From positions 2,108,001 to 2,172,000 of the forward strand of contig OZ252283.1 of NCBI GenBank assembly GCA_965250025.1: a stretch of DNA of 64,000 bases. Direction: 5' to 3'. A program made the translations under genes and the position numbers. The notes below the pieces were generated by a model. It did not search any database. It was not told the DNA's origin and saw only the letters and a program-made list of their open reading frames with translations. The stretch is from CBDDLD01 sp965250025 (lineage in GTDB: Bacteria; Bacteroidota; Bacteroidia; Flavobacteriales; Flavobacteriaceae). Positions 25,085 through 34,334 of this stretch are shown here, in pieces (position 1 is the stretch's first letter; every line of letters starts with the position of its first letter).

Positions 25085-26599
25085 TTATCGCTTTATAAAA
25101 TCATAGGTCGTTTGTTCTACCTGAGGGTCTAACTTAAGGGTGAACTGCTTCACTTTTCCATCCGCAACTTCAAACGGAAATATAGAAACGCCATATAGCA
25201 CATTACTAAATTCTGCTAAAAACTCATCATCTTTAGTGTGTCTTAGGGTTACCGTGAGGTCTTCATGATGTTCAAAATTAATCTTTAGAGTACCTTCATC
25301 AACTTTTTTAATCTTTAACCATCCATAGACCTTATTATCATATGTGCCTTCAAATTCAGAAAGTGTAACACTTGGTTGTTGTTTTTTAGCAACTTCAGCC
25401 AACCATGCCTCTTTTTGTTTTTTCTTATTGCTTTGATTACTCTGGTAATAGTTATGGTATATTCTACTAATAGCCCGATGTGGTTTATCCAAATAGGCAT
25501 TTAGAATATCATACTTAAGCCCTTCAAACAGATAATTACTGTCTGTATTGGTGAGAATAACAACACCAAGGTTTTTATCAGGGACCATTGTCACTGAAGT
25601 CACATAACCGTGTATACCTCCGGTATGCATGATCAATTTATGCCCTTCATATTGTTGAATATCCCAACCCAACCCATATAACCTAAATGGATTGGCTGCA
25701 TTACCCATGATTGATCGCGGTGTTATGGTAGCATTGATAGCTGCTACCGGAATGACTTGTTTATTTTTATACCTTCCATTGGCCAATAGTGCAATAACCC
25801 ACTTGCTCATATCCGCTATAGAGGAAGAAATACTTCCGGCTGGTGCCGTAGAATCTATATCTCCGTATTCAATAACTACCGGTTTACCATCGATAATAGT
25901 ATGTGCTAAAGTTCTGTTATCTGATGTTTTAATTGCTTCAGATAAGGCCAGAGAATTGTTCATTTCCAAAGGCAAAAACAACCGTTCTTTAATCTGTTCC
26001 GCCCATGTTTTGCCTGTAGCTGCCTCTATGACCTCTCCTGCAATAGTATACCCCGTATTAAAATACCCCCAAGTTTCTCTGTATTGGTGTATTGGTTCTA
26101 TCAATGCAAACTTTTCTATGATTTGCTTTGGTTGTAGAGTATTATCAAAATTTAAAAAATCCCCCTGAAAGGTTTGAAACCCTACACGATGCGATAACAC
26201 ATCTACAAGATCAACCTTTTCAGTCAACCACTCATCACTAAGCTTAAAATAAGGCAACCATTTCTTTACCGGGTCTTTAAGAGAAAGGGCTTTGTCTTGT
26301 TCTAATGTCGCCATGAGTATTGCAGTAAACGCTTTAGTATTACTGCCGATCATAAACAATGTGTTTTCGTCTATTGGTGTATTACTCTTATAATCTGTAA
26401 CACCTTTAACATACGTTTTTACAACTTTACCATCTTTTACTATGGCAACCGCTAATGCAGGTATTTTCCATTGTTCTTGTTGAGACTCAATATAAGTCTC
26501 TAAGCTGTCTTTTATAAAGTCTGGTTGATCTCCCTGAGCATTTACAGAAAAGCTTGTAAATGCTGTAAGCGCTATAAAAATAATTGATTTAAGCCTCAT
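25085..26599 (-). CDS. Serine hydrolase, class C beta-lactamase/esterase family
   Basis: A periplasmic protein of about 504 residues. A signal peptide (MRLKSIIFIALTAFTSFSVNAQ) leads to a penicillin-binding-type hydrolase with SNTK (S-x-x-K with nucleophile Ser at about residue 86), YFN (the Y-x-N motif) in GYFNTGYTIAGEVIE, and HTGG in place of KTG. A C-terminal beta-rich domain (DUF3471-like, about 400-500) follows. I chose the ATG at 26599, which begins a clean signal peptide. The in-frame ATG at 26620 adds seven residues and overlaps the upstream gene more. Substrate unknown; esterase or peptidase activity is as likely as beta-lactamase. It overlaps the TerC gene by 11 bases. Confidence 0.92.
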   Translation of the reverse strand: MRLKSIIFIALTAFTSFSVNAQGDQPDFIKDSLETYIESQQEQWKIPALAVAIVKDGKVVKTYVKGVTDYKSNTPIDENTLFMIGSNTKAFTAILMATLEQDKALSLKDPVKKWLPYFKLSDEWLTEKVDLVDVLSHRVGFQTFQGDFLNFDNTLQPKQIIEKFALIEPIHQYRETWGYFNTGYTIAGEVIEAATGKTWAEQIKERLFLPLEMNNSLALSEAIKTSDNRTLAHTIIDGKPVVIEYGDIDSTAPAGSISSSIADMSKWVIALLANGRYKNKQVIPVAAINATITPRSIMGNAANPFRLYGLGWDIQQYEGHKLIMHTGGIHGYVTSVTMVPDKNLGVVILTNTDSNYLFEGLKYDILNAYLDKPHRAISRIYHNYYQSNQSNKKKQKEAWLAEVAKKQQPSVTLSEFEGTYDNKVYGWLKIKKVDEGTLKINFEHHEDLTVTLRHTKDDEFLAEFSNVLYGVSIFPFEVADGKVKQFTLKLDPQVEQTTYDFIKR

Positions 26600-27383
26600 G
26601 ATCTTTTTTATTGATACCATTCTGTTTTTCTCTAATGATCTTCTTCTGATACTTACTTTGCACTATATCTACAACTACTAAAACAACAATCACAAAGTAA
26701 AATGTTGTTTTACTCATATGTTCAATAGGGTTATTAAATACCATTAAACCCGCTAATTCACCACCTTCAGTGACTAGCATGATCCCTACTATAAACAGAA
26801 TAAATAACCCCAGCACTTCGTACATTCTATTTTTTTCCAAAAAATTAGCCACTTTATCTGCTAAAACGATCATTAGCAAACCGCCTATAATAATAGCACT
26901 AGCCATCACCCAAAAGACATCTGTTAATGCCATTGCACTCAATATAGAATCAAATGAAAATACAACATTCATAACGACGATCATAGTAATCACTTTTCCT
27001 AAGCTACTTGCTCTGTTTTTCTCATTGCCTTCATCCTCTATATTTTTCTTACCAATCATATGCCATATTTCTTTGATTGCGGTGTAAATGATAAATATAC
27101 CTCCAGCCAATACTATAAAACTCTCAATAGTAAAAGCTCCAAAGAACACATCATTTACGGGAATGGTGAATACCGGATCCTTAAAAAATCCTATAATATT
27201 TATTAATAAAAATAGTAGTCCAATACGTAGGGCTATAGCCAGCAAAATTCCAATCTTGCGCACATAGGCCTGTTTTTCTTTAGGAGCTCTTTTACTTTCT
27301 AAAGAGATGTACAATAAATTATCGAACCCTAGAACTGCCTGTAATAATACAAGCATCAGAAGTGTAAAAATATTTTCAGCCAT
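26589..27383 (-). CDS. TerC family integral membrane protein
   Basis: A 264-residue protein with about seven to eight membrane helices. The family signatures are LQAVLGFDNLLYISLESKRAP near the N-terminus and MNVVFSFDSILSAMALTDV in the middle, with Asp residues in helices. TerC-type proteins act in metal (manganese/calcium) export linked to secreted-protein metallation, and some confer tellurite resistance. The actual substrate here is not evident. It is the middle gene of pssA-terC-hydrolase, with 7 bp to pssA. Confidence 0.9.
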   Translation of the reverse strand: MAENIFTLLMLVLLQAVLGFDNLLYISLESKRAPKEKQAYVRKIGILLAIALRIGLLFLLINIIGFFKDPVFTIPVNDVFFGAFTIESFIVLAGGIFIIYTAIKEIWHMIGKKNIEDEGNEKNRASSLGKVITMIVVMNVVFSFDSILSAMALTDVFWVMASAIIIGGLLMIVLADKVANFLEKNRMYEVLGLFILFIVGIMLVTEGGELAGLMVFNNPIEHMSKTTFYFVIVVLVVVDIVQSKYQKKIIREKQNGINKKDHEA

Positions 27384-27390
27384 AAGTGGA

Positions 27391-28149
27391 TTAATTAGAT
27401 GATATGTTGCCTATAACAGACATTACAATATATAGAACTACGATTAATGGAATCGCAGCAAAGTGCAATACAACCAGTAATGTTAAACTCAGTATGATAA
27501 AGATGTAGCGTATTGCATTAGTTTTAAAGCTCCAATCTTTAAATTTAAGTGCAAAAAGTTTGATTTTAGAATTTAAAAGATAACAGCTTAATATTGTTAC
27601 ACCTATTAAAAACCATTTATTTACAATAATCGTATTGATAAGGTCATTATTTTGAAATTCCAATATTAACGGCAATGAAATAATAAACAAGGTATTAGCT
27701 GGTACCGGCAATCCTTTAAAATAAGTTTGCTGATCCTCATCCAAATTGAATTTTGCTAAACGATACGCTGAAGCCATAGGTATCAATAGTCCTATCAAAG
27801 GAATTAAAGACAATTTAAAATCCTGCCAGTGTAGTATAGAATTCCAACTGTTGTATACAGCACCATAATCAGCTGCATCTACTGTTAATGATAATAGCTT
27901 ATACATAATGATACCCGGTACTACACCACTGGTTACAAGATCTGCAAGAGAGTCTAATTGTATGCCTAACGGGCTTTGGGCTTTGAGTAAACGTGCCAGT
28001 AAACCATCAAAAAAATCAAAAAATATGCCTAAAAACACAAATATTGCTGCGGCAACAAAACTTCCATTTACTGCAAAAATAAGTGCTATACAGCCACTAA
28101 AAAGGTTGAGAAGTGTTACAAAATTAGGAATGTGCTTTCGTAGGCTCAT
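27391..28149 (-). CDS. pssA: CDP-diacylglycerol-serine O-phosphatidyltransferase PssA
   Basis: A membrane enzyme of about 252 residues that makes phosphatidylserine, the precursor of phosphatidylethanolamine. The CDP-alcohol phosphotransferase motif D-G-x2-A-R-x8-G-x3-D-x3-D is complete in DGLLARLLKAQSPLGIQLDS plus the following ADLVTSG, with about six helices. I chose ATG 28149 (MSLRKHIPNFVTLLNLFSG), which starts at the usual family position. The frame extends upstream with a weak alternative start at 28206 (19 extra residues). It lies 8 bp before the TerC gene. Confidence 0.92.
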   Translation of the reverse strand: MSLRKHIPNFVTLLNLFSGCIALIFAVNGSFVAAAIFVFLGIFFDFFDGLLARLLKAQSPLGIQLDSLADLVTSGVVPGIIMYKLLSLTVDAADYGAVYNSWNSILHWQDFKLSLIPLIGLLIPMASAYRLAKFNLDEDQQTYFKGLPVPANTLFIISLPLILEFQNNDLINTIIVNKWFLIGVTILSCYLLNSKIKLFALKFKDWSFKTNAIRYIFIILSLTLLVVLHFAAIPLIVVLYIVMSVIGNISSN

Positions 28150-28249
28150 TGATATAATTTGTGTAAAAATAAAAAAGTATTTCTGTTTGAAATGATTATT
28201 ACACAATAACTATGAGGATTAATAGTTTAATAGATAGAAAAATATTGTG

Positions 28250-28257
28250 CATCTTTG
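28250..28257 (+). promoter_or_regulatory. Likely -7 element for the PorV-like gene
   Basis: CATCTTTG is one mismatch from TAnnTTTG. It is followed by TAAAAA, a common arrangement in Flavobacteria. It implies a transcription start near 28262, ruling out the GTG codon at 28247 as translation start. Confidence 0.45.
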
Positions 28258-28273
28258 TAAAAAAATTTTGCTG

Positions 28274-29344
28274 TTGAAAAATTACGTTGTAATTCTCTTA
28301 ACTCTAGCATCGCTTATTACTTCTGCTCAAACCACCAGAAAATATTCAAATGAATTTATGAATATCGGTGTTGATGCTGCTGCATTGGGTATGAGTAATG
28401 CGGTTACATCTCAAACTGCTGATGTCAATTCAGGGTATTGGAACCCTGCTGGCTTGGTTCATCTTGAAGACAATCAATTGGCTTTAATGCATTCCAGCTA
28501 TTTTGCCAATATTGCCAATTATAATTATGCAGCCTTTGCCATGCCACTTGATGACAGAAGCGCCGTAGGTATTTCACTAATCAGATTTGGTGTTGACGAT
28601 ATTTTGGACACCACGCAATTGATCGATGATCAAGGGAATATTAATTATGATCGAATCAATACATTTTCTACGGCAGATTATGGGCTTACGTTTTCTTATG
28701 CCCGAAAGTTACCCATTGAAGGTTTGAACTATGGCGTTAATGCTAAAATCATTAGACGTGTCATTGGTGATTTTGCTTCTGCTTGGGGGTTTGGTTTGGA
28801 TGCTGGTATTCAATTTCAAACCAGTGACGATTGGAAATTTGGCTTTATGGCCAGAGATATTACAACAACTTACAATTCTTGGTCTATTGATGAAGATAAG
28901 TTTGAACAAATCAGAGGTGCTATTGAAGGGCAAAATCAAGAATTACCAGAAACTACAGAAATCACATTGCCCAAGTTAGAAATTGGCGTTTCTAAAAAAT
29001 GGATATTTCATTATGATTATTCGTTACTAACCGCTGTAAACCTAAATGTCAGATTTGCTGAAACCAATGATATTATTTCTACATCTTTTGCCAGTATTGC
29101 TCCTGCTTTTGGATTTGAGTTTGGTTATACAGATCTTGTCTTCTTGAGAGGTGGTATTGGTAATTTCCAAAATGAACTTCAAATTGATAATACAGAAGAC
29201 CTTACTTTTCAGCCTAATTTTGGCGTTGGATTCAAATATAAAGGCATACAGATAGATTATGCTTTTACTGATATTGGCGATCAGAGTGCTGCGCTATATT
29301 CTAATGTATTCTCCTTAAAATTGGATTTCAGTATCTTTAGATAA
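28274..29344 (+). CDS. PorV/PorQ-family outer-membrane beta-barrel protein (PorV2-like)
   Basis: An outer-membrane protein of about 356 residues. A signal peptide ends at LITSAQ, followed by the PorV/PorQ family start RKYSNEFMNIGVDAAALGMSNA and SGYWNPAGLV, then a beta-barrel to a terminal aromatic-alternating strand (LDFSIF). The family takes part in type IX secretion or attachment of secreted cargo. This resembles the group annotated as PorV2. Start choice: no ATG exists, and TTG at 28274 (or 28268) gives a proper signal peptide and lies downstream of the predicted promoter. It overlaps the next start by one base. Confidence 0.85.
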   Translation: MKNYVVILLTLASLITSAQTTRKYSNEFMNIGVDAAALGMSNAVTSQTADVNSGYWNPAGLVHLEDNQLALMHSSYFANIANYNYAAFAMPLDDRSAVGISLIRFGVDDILDTTQLIDDQGNINYDRINTFSTADYGLTFSYARKLPIEGLNYGVNAKIIRRVIGDFASAWGFGLDAGIQFQTSDDWKFGFMARDITTTYNSWSIDEDKFEQIRGAIEGQNQELPETTEITLPKLEIGVSKKWIFHYDYSLLTAVNLNVRFAETNDIISTSFASIAPAFGFEFGYTDLVFLRGGIGNFQNELQIDNTEDLTFQPNFGVGFKYKGIQIDYAFTDIGDQSAALYSNVFSLKLDFSIFR

Positions 29345-30525
29345 TGAAACAAAAACTACTCCTGCTTTTTTTCGGAATTCTTACTTATTGTGGTGTTAAC
29401 TCTCAACAGATACAGCTGTCGGAATTTGCAGAAATCAGTGTGTTAACCATTGGTCCGGGAAAAACATTGAATGATGCTTTTGGTCATTCTGCATTTCGTA
29501 TAAAAGATCCGATGTTCAAATTAGACATCGTATATAATTATGGTGTTTATGATTTCTCAGCACCAAATTTCTATCTGAAGTTTGCTCAGGGGAAATTAGA
29601 TTATCTTATAGGATTAGATACCTTTAATCAGTTTTTGAGAAACTACAGGTATCAGGATCGGACTATTACAGAACAAAAGCTGAATCTTACCAAACCGCAA
29701 AAACAAGAGTTATTCAATTATTTAAGCACCAATCATCTTCCAGAAAACAGAAAATATAAATATGATTTTTTCTATGATAACTGTGCTACTAAAATAAGAG
29801 ATGTTATTAATACATCAACCCTTAGTTCTGTTCAATATAATACGCCTGATGGTTTGCAGGAATCTACGTTTAGAGATCTAATCTATGAACATGTGAATAA
29901 GAACTCCTGGAGTAGTTTTGGAATAGATCTGGCTCTAGGGTCTGTTGTGGATAAAACAACGACTTCTAACGAATACATGTTTTTGCCAAAATACATTCAA
30001 GTTTTTTTTGAGAATGCTACCGTTAACACTACTCAACCCCTAGTCTCTTCAACAAAAGTTTTATACACTAAAAAAGGTAAAAAAAATCAATCCAGTTTTT
30101 TTATCAGTCCTCTGTTTATCATGGGAATCATAAGCTTAATCATTATTCTTTTTACTGCAAAAGATTTTAAATCGAGTAAAAGAACCAAGTGGATAGATGC
30201 GTGTATTTTTGTAATTACCGGTTTGATTGGTATTATGTTATTATTGCTGTGGTTTGCTACGGATCACTCTGCAACGGCTCAAAATTACAACTTGCTTTGG
30301 GCATTTCCTCTTAACCTTATATTGATTATTGCCATAGCCAAAAGATCAACAAAAAAGTGGCAGATTGGTTTCTTGAAATTTTTGGTCATCATGCTCTGTT
30401 TAATGACGTTTCATTGGATATTTGGCGTCCAGGTTTTTGCAATTGCCTTAATACCGCTAATTATTGCACTGTTCATCAGATATATTTTTCTGATCCACTA
30501 TTTTAAGAAACATATCAATAATTAA
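29344..30525 (+). CDS. DUF4105 / Lnb N-terminal-domain membrane protein
   Basis: A 393-residue protein with a signal peptide and a periplasmic domain carrying FGHSAFRIKDP (candidate catalytic His) and FFYDNCATKIRDV (candidate catalytic Cys), the hallmark of DUF4105. In Lnb proteins this Cys/His domain transfers an acyl chain between lipoprotein positions. Residues ~250-390 add about five membrane helices. A lipoprotein acyl-modification role is inferred from the family. It is coupled to the PorV-like gene (one-base overlap). It converges with the polysaccharide operon, whose last gene ends only 6 bp away, and no terminator is visible between them. Confidence 0.85.
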   Translation: MKQKLLLLFFGILTYCGVNSQQIQLSEFAEISVLTIGPGKTLNDAFGHSAFRIKDPMFKLDIVYNYGVYDFSAPNFYLKFAQGKLDYLIGLDTFNQFLRNYRYQDRTITEQKLNLTKPQKQELFNYLSTNHLPENRKYKYDFFYDNCATKIRDVINTSTLSSVQYNTPDGLQESTFRDLIYEHVNKNSWSSFGIDLALGSVVDKTTTSNEYMFLPKYIQVFFENATVNTTQPLVSSTKVLYTKKGKKNQSSFFISPLFIMGIISLIIILFTAKDFKSSKRTKWIDACIFVITGLIGIMLLLLWFATDHSATAQNYNLLWAFPLNLILIIAIAKRSTKKWQIGFLKFLVIMLCLMTFHWIFGVQVFAIALIPLIIALFIRYIFLIHYFKKHINN

Positions 30526-30531
30526 CTCCCT

Positions 30532-31926
30532 TTACTGACCTCTATAGTATAATATAGTACTTAGGGTTTTTATAACAATATTAAAATCTAAAAAGATACT
30601 GCGATGCTTAATATAATACAGGTCGTATTGCAGTTTTGTTAAACTATCGTCTATGGATGATCCATATCTTGTTTTTACTTGTGCCCAACCTGTTAAACCT
30701 GGTTTTACGATATGTCTGGTTTCATAAAACGGAATAATTCTCGCTAATTCATTAACAAAAAACGGCCGCTCCGGTCTTGGTCCTATAATACTCATATCGC
30801 CTTTAAGCACATTGTAAAATTGTGGAATCTCATCTAATCTGGAACGACGTAAAAAATTACCAAACTTGGTAATGCGTTTATCATTTTTCTGTGCCCACTT
30901 TGCCCCATCTTCTTCAGCATTTACAACCATAGTCCTTAGTTTTATAATTTCAAAAGCCTGGCTATTCTTTCCTACGCGAATCTGAGAATAAAATAAGGGC
31001 CCACGATTGCCTATTAGATTACCTATAAGTATAAATGGTATGAGTATAATTCCGGTTATCAGGCCCAAAATAGAAAATATAATATCAAACATTCTATGAA
31101 AAAAAATGTACAATTTATTTTCGTTACTACGACTAAAAGGGAAATACTTATAAAAATCTTTACCTACAAATTGTATTGGTACTCTGTGTAACAGTTCTTC
31201 ATACACCTGCGTATACTCTCTGATCTTGAATCCTCTCTCTAACAAAGTCATGAGATCATGATAAACCTCAGCTGTAATAGCCTCCGCATTGAAGCTGGCA
31301 ACTAATACTTCCGATATGTTATAATCCTGAATAACTTCTAGCATATTCTCAGGATTAAACTCTTTAAGGCCTTTAAATTTAATACTATCTTCTTGAACTG
31401 TTTCGCTATTTACAAAACCTACAACCTTATAATTAGGATCTGTTACACCTAATGCTGCAATAATACTCTCTATATTTGAAACTTCACCTACAATAAGGAC
31501 ACGTTTATAAAATCGTGGAGATTCGATAAGAGTTACGTACAAAAATCTGCCTAAAAAGATAGATATGATAATTGCTAAATAAAAATAAAGGATCTGCTGA
31601 CGTCTTTCTGGTAGAAAAGGAGTCAAAACAGGTGTTAAAAGGTAAAATGTAATGACTATTGAAGATGTAATCACAATGTTTTTAAAACTTACATCCAACT
31701 GACTGGCCTTTTGAAGGTCATACAATTCAAAAACCGTCCCGAAAATTGTAATATAAATGGCAAGAACTGCCAGAGGAATTGCATTATCACTACTTAATAC
31801 TAAATAATCAAAACTAAAGAGAAGGCATAAGGCATATATACCCAAAAAGGTCATTACGATGTCTAATATCCTAAGGAGAACCTTACGCTCGGATATTTCA
31901 AAATGTATTCCTTTTTTAGAGGCCAT
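30532..31926 (-). CDS. Polyprenyl glycosylphosphotransferase (WbaP/WcaJ-type, full-length)
   Basis: This 464-residue membrane priming enzyme transfers a sugar-1-phosphate to undecaprenyl phosphate. Four helices lie in residues ~15-125, a CoA-binding-like domain in the middle (RVLIVGEVSNIESII), a fifth helix near 285, and the C-terminal catalytic bacterial sugar transferase domain (KLRTMVVNAEEDG, LRRSRLDEIPQFYNVLKGDM, SIIGPRPERPFF). It is the last gene of the polysaccharide operon. A second, shorter priming transferase lies at the start of the cluster, so the locus encodes two initiating activities. Confidence 0.94.
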   Translation of the reverse strand: MASKKGIHFEISERKVLLRILDIVMTFLGIYALCLLFSFDYLVLSSDNAIPLAVLAIYITIFGTVFELYDLQKASQLDVSFKNIVITSSIVITFYLLTPVLTPFLPERRQQILYFYLAIIISIFLGRFLYVTLIESPRFYKRVLIVGEVSNIESIIAALGVTDPNYKVVGFVNSETVQEDSIKFKGLKEFNPENMLEVIQDYNISEVLVASFNAEAITAEVYHDLMTLLERGFKIREYTQVYEELLHRVPIQFVGKDFYKYFPFSRSNENKLYIFFHRMFDIIFSILGLITGIILIPFILIGNLIGNRGPLFYSQIRVGKNSQAFEIIKLRTMVVNAEEDGAKWAQKNDKRITKFGNFLRRSRLDEIPQFYNVLKGDMSIIGPRPERPFFVNELARIIPFYETRHIVKPGLTGWAQVKTRYGSSIDDSLTKLQYDLYYIKHRSIFLDFNIVIKTLSTILYYRGQ

Positions 31927-31978
31927 TATATAACGTTAGTTACTGTAAATATATAAGTCTTTTTGATTAATATTGCAG

Positions 31979-32992
31979 CTAAGATAAAATTGTTTTCCAC
32001 AGTCGTTCTACCAGTACCCAGCTAAAATTCTCTACTTTACGTCTTGCAGACTTCGCTATTGTAACAGCCCTTTGTGGATTATGATAGAGTTTTTCAATTT
32101 CATCTGCCATGGCTTTTGCATTTTCTTTTGGTACCAAAACCCCATCTAAATCATCTTCAATAAGAAATGGCATACCACCTACGTTTGTTGAAACGACAGG
32201 CAATCCTACAGCCATAGCCTCTATAACACTCAACGGTGTGTTATCAAAATTTGTGGTATTTATAAAAATATTATGGGTCTTAGCTTCTTTAATCCAAGCC
32301 GTTTTCGTCATTTTTCCTTTTATATCTATCTCCTGTTTTAAAGTCTGAGCTTTTATTTTGGTTTTTTCCATACTACCATCAACATCTGGACCTATCATGC
32401 ACAATGATACTTCATACCCTTTGTCTTTGAGAGTTTTCAATACTTCTACTGCTAATCCCGGATTATAGATACTTCTGAATGCTCTTACCCAGAGCAATCT
32501 AATTCCATTATCAAAATTCCTTGTGATATGCTGATAATCTTCAATTGTTATAGCATTTGGCACATGTTGAATATTATGAAACCCTTGAGCTTTAAAGGCT
32601 TCTTCTAAGTATTTAGATGGTGCCACATTGAGGTATGCATGTTCAAATATCTGTTTGCATAGTTTTGGGTGCGACTCCAAGCGTTTTGGTAAATTACCAC
32701 CGTGTAAAATGGGAATATATTTTATGGATAAAACTCTACACAACTGACTTATAACATAGGCATAATAGAAATTAGATGTACTATATGTATCAATAAGTAC
32801 ATAATCTGACCACTTACTACTTATTAGTGTTTTATAAACCATTGACAGTAAACGTAATCCTTTATAACGTTGTGAAGATGAAAACCTAACCGTATACCCC
32901 AGAGCTGCCAGATGTTGCCCCAGACTAAACATGTAAGTAGGGTTAACTTTACTGACCTTGAGGTAATTTCCTATGTATAGGACGTTTTTCAT
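31979..32992 (-). CDS. Glycosyltransferase family 4
   Basis: A 337-residue GT-B retaining glycosyltransferase. The donor-binding half has RLLWVRAFRSIYNPGLAVEVLK and the E-x7-E-like region TTNFDNTPLSVIEAMAVGLP followed by VSTNVGGMPFLIED. Acceptor and sugar are unknown. The start lies inside the upstream O-antigen ligase-like gene (44-base overlap). A 52-bp gap follows before the final gene of the operon. Confidence 0.9.
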   Translation of the reverse strand: MKNVLYIGNYLKVSKVNPTYMFSLGQHLAALGYTVRFSSSQRYKGLRLLSMVYKTLISSKWSDYVLIDTYSTSNFYYAYVISQLCRVLSIKYIPILHGGNLPKRLESHPKLCKQIFEHAYLNVAPSKYLEEAFKAQGFHNIQHVPNAITIEDYQHITRNFDNGIRLLWVRAFRSIYNPGLAVEVLKTLKDKGYEVSLCMIGPDVDGSMEKTKIKAQTLKQEIDIKGKMTKTAWIKEAKTHNIFINTTNFDNTPLSVIEAMAVGLPVVSTNVGGMPFLIEDDLDGVLVPKENAKAMADEIEKLYHNPQRAVTIAKSARRKVENFSWVLVERLWKTILS

Positions 32993-34334
32993 AAACTACG
33001 TTTAACAATGAAAGTGCATAAATCAACGCCGGAGCTGCTATTCGCATTGCCGAATGATTAATGGTTGCAAACCAAAACGCTAAAAATGCGTAAAAGAAAT
33101 AATTCCGCTTGTTCTTAGCTCTGAAAGCCATTGGTTTTAATAATAATATCAAAAGTATAAGAAGGGCTATAATACCATGTTCAGAAAACAATCGGCTAAT
33201 CTCATTATGTGATGTTTTTAACCCTAAATTATTCTTCAGTCTCAACTCCTTAGCACCACTTGCACCAACACCTACAAATGGATTTGAGAAAAAGCCTTCC
33301 AAATCATTTACAAATAACTCTATTCGTCCAGTGGACAAGTCTTCCTTTTCATTTCCTAATTTATCCTGATTGGCATATCGTTTATCAATCAATCCTCCGG
33401 TTTGACTCGAACTAATTGCCCATGTTATTGCTCCAAAAAACAAGAACAAAACAAAAGAAGACATGATTCTTCTTTTTTGCCTACGAGAAGAGTTGACATA
33501 AAATATAACCAAAAAAGCAAAAATAACCATAATAGCACTAAGTACTCCTCCTCGACTAAATGTTACTATAGCTCTGTATGATACAGCCCCAAGTAATACG
33601 ACATTTAATATTTTTAACATTAAGGAAGGGGATTTCATGAACAATCGCACTGCCAGTGCAAACATCCCCAGTCCAAGAACAGAAGCCACCTGATTGGGCC
33701 CAAAACCTCCCGAAGCTGCAAAGTTGGATTGTGTTCCTTTCAGGACATCTTTGATATTTGGTGTGTAGAGAAAAAGATAAGTCGTCATGCTTATTATAGG
33801 CAGACTCATATACATAAATGTTGATAAAAGGTCTTTCAATGTTACTTTTTTATCATAGAAAAATAAAGATGCCATTCCAAGACACACTGGTCCACTAAGC
33901 ACAAAGGCAATATTAGTTCTGAAGTTTGCTGTATAGCTTAAGTTCATTGATGCCACTAATACAGATGGAATCAATAATATCAAATACATAAAATAAGGAT
34001 AGGCTTTACCAGACATTCCTAATGAAAATAGCCCTAATGACACATATAAAATGATTAGATATTTTGATGCTTCATAAAAAATAGTACCAAATGTCATCCT
34101 AAATAGAACTTCTGCTGAAATGACATAAACACAGGCAATCAGTATTTCTTTAAACTTTCGTTTTTTTGGCGCAATGGTTATGGTAATAAAAAAGTAAGCC
34201 ACCATGCCCAAAAAAAGTACACGAGACATAAAAGGTATGAGCCATATTAAAACTCCAAAAACAATATGCACTCCTATTAGAAGGATGTATTTTTTTTGGT
34301 CTAGAGCTTCAAAACGTTTCTTAATTCCCTGCAT
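32949..34334 (-). CDS. O-antigen ligase/polymerase-like membrane protein
   Basis: A 461-residue polytopic protein with about 11-12 helices and a large periplasmic loop containing LSTGRIELFVNDLEGFFSNP, GVGASGAKELR and SHNEISRLFSEHGIIALLI, the Wzy_C/WaaL pattern with its conserved Arg and His. It could ligate an ABC-exported glycan to lipid A-core, or polymerise repeats. Because the cluster contains an ABC exporter and no recognised Wzx flippase, ligation is the better reading, but sequence alone does not separate the two. It overlaps its upstream neighbour by 14 bases. Confidence 0.85.
   Translation of the reverse strand: MQGIKKRFEALDQKKYILLIGVHIVFGVLIWLIPFMSRVLFLGMVAYFFITITIAPKKRKFKEILIACVYVISAEVLFRMTFGTIFYEASKYLIILYVSLGLFSLGMSGKAYPYFMYLILLIPSVLVASMNLSYTANFRTNIAFVLSGPVCLGMASLFFYDKKVTLKDLLSTFMYMSLPIISMTTYLFLYTPNIKDVLKGTQSNFAASGGFGPNQVASVLGLGMFALAVRLFMKSPSLMLKILNVVLLGAVSYRAIVTFSRGGVLSAIMVIFAFLVIFYVNSSRRQKRRIMSSFVLFLFFGAITWAISSSQTGGLIDKRYANQDKLGNEKEDLSTGRIELFVNDLEGFFSNPFVGVGASGAKELRLKNNLGLKTSHNEISRLFSEHGIIALLILLILLLKPMAFRAKNKRNYFFYAFLAFWFATINHSAMRIAAPALIYALSLLNVVYEKRPIHRKLPQGQ

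Noticed and set aside
28247..28273. GTG start for the PorV-like protein
   Set aside because: It overlaps the probable -7 element at 28250-28257, so it would not be in the mRNA, and it adds charged residues before the signal peptide.
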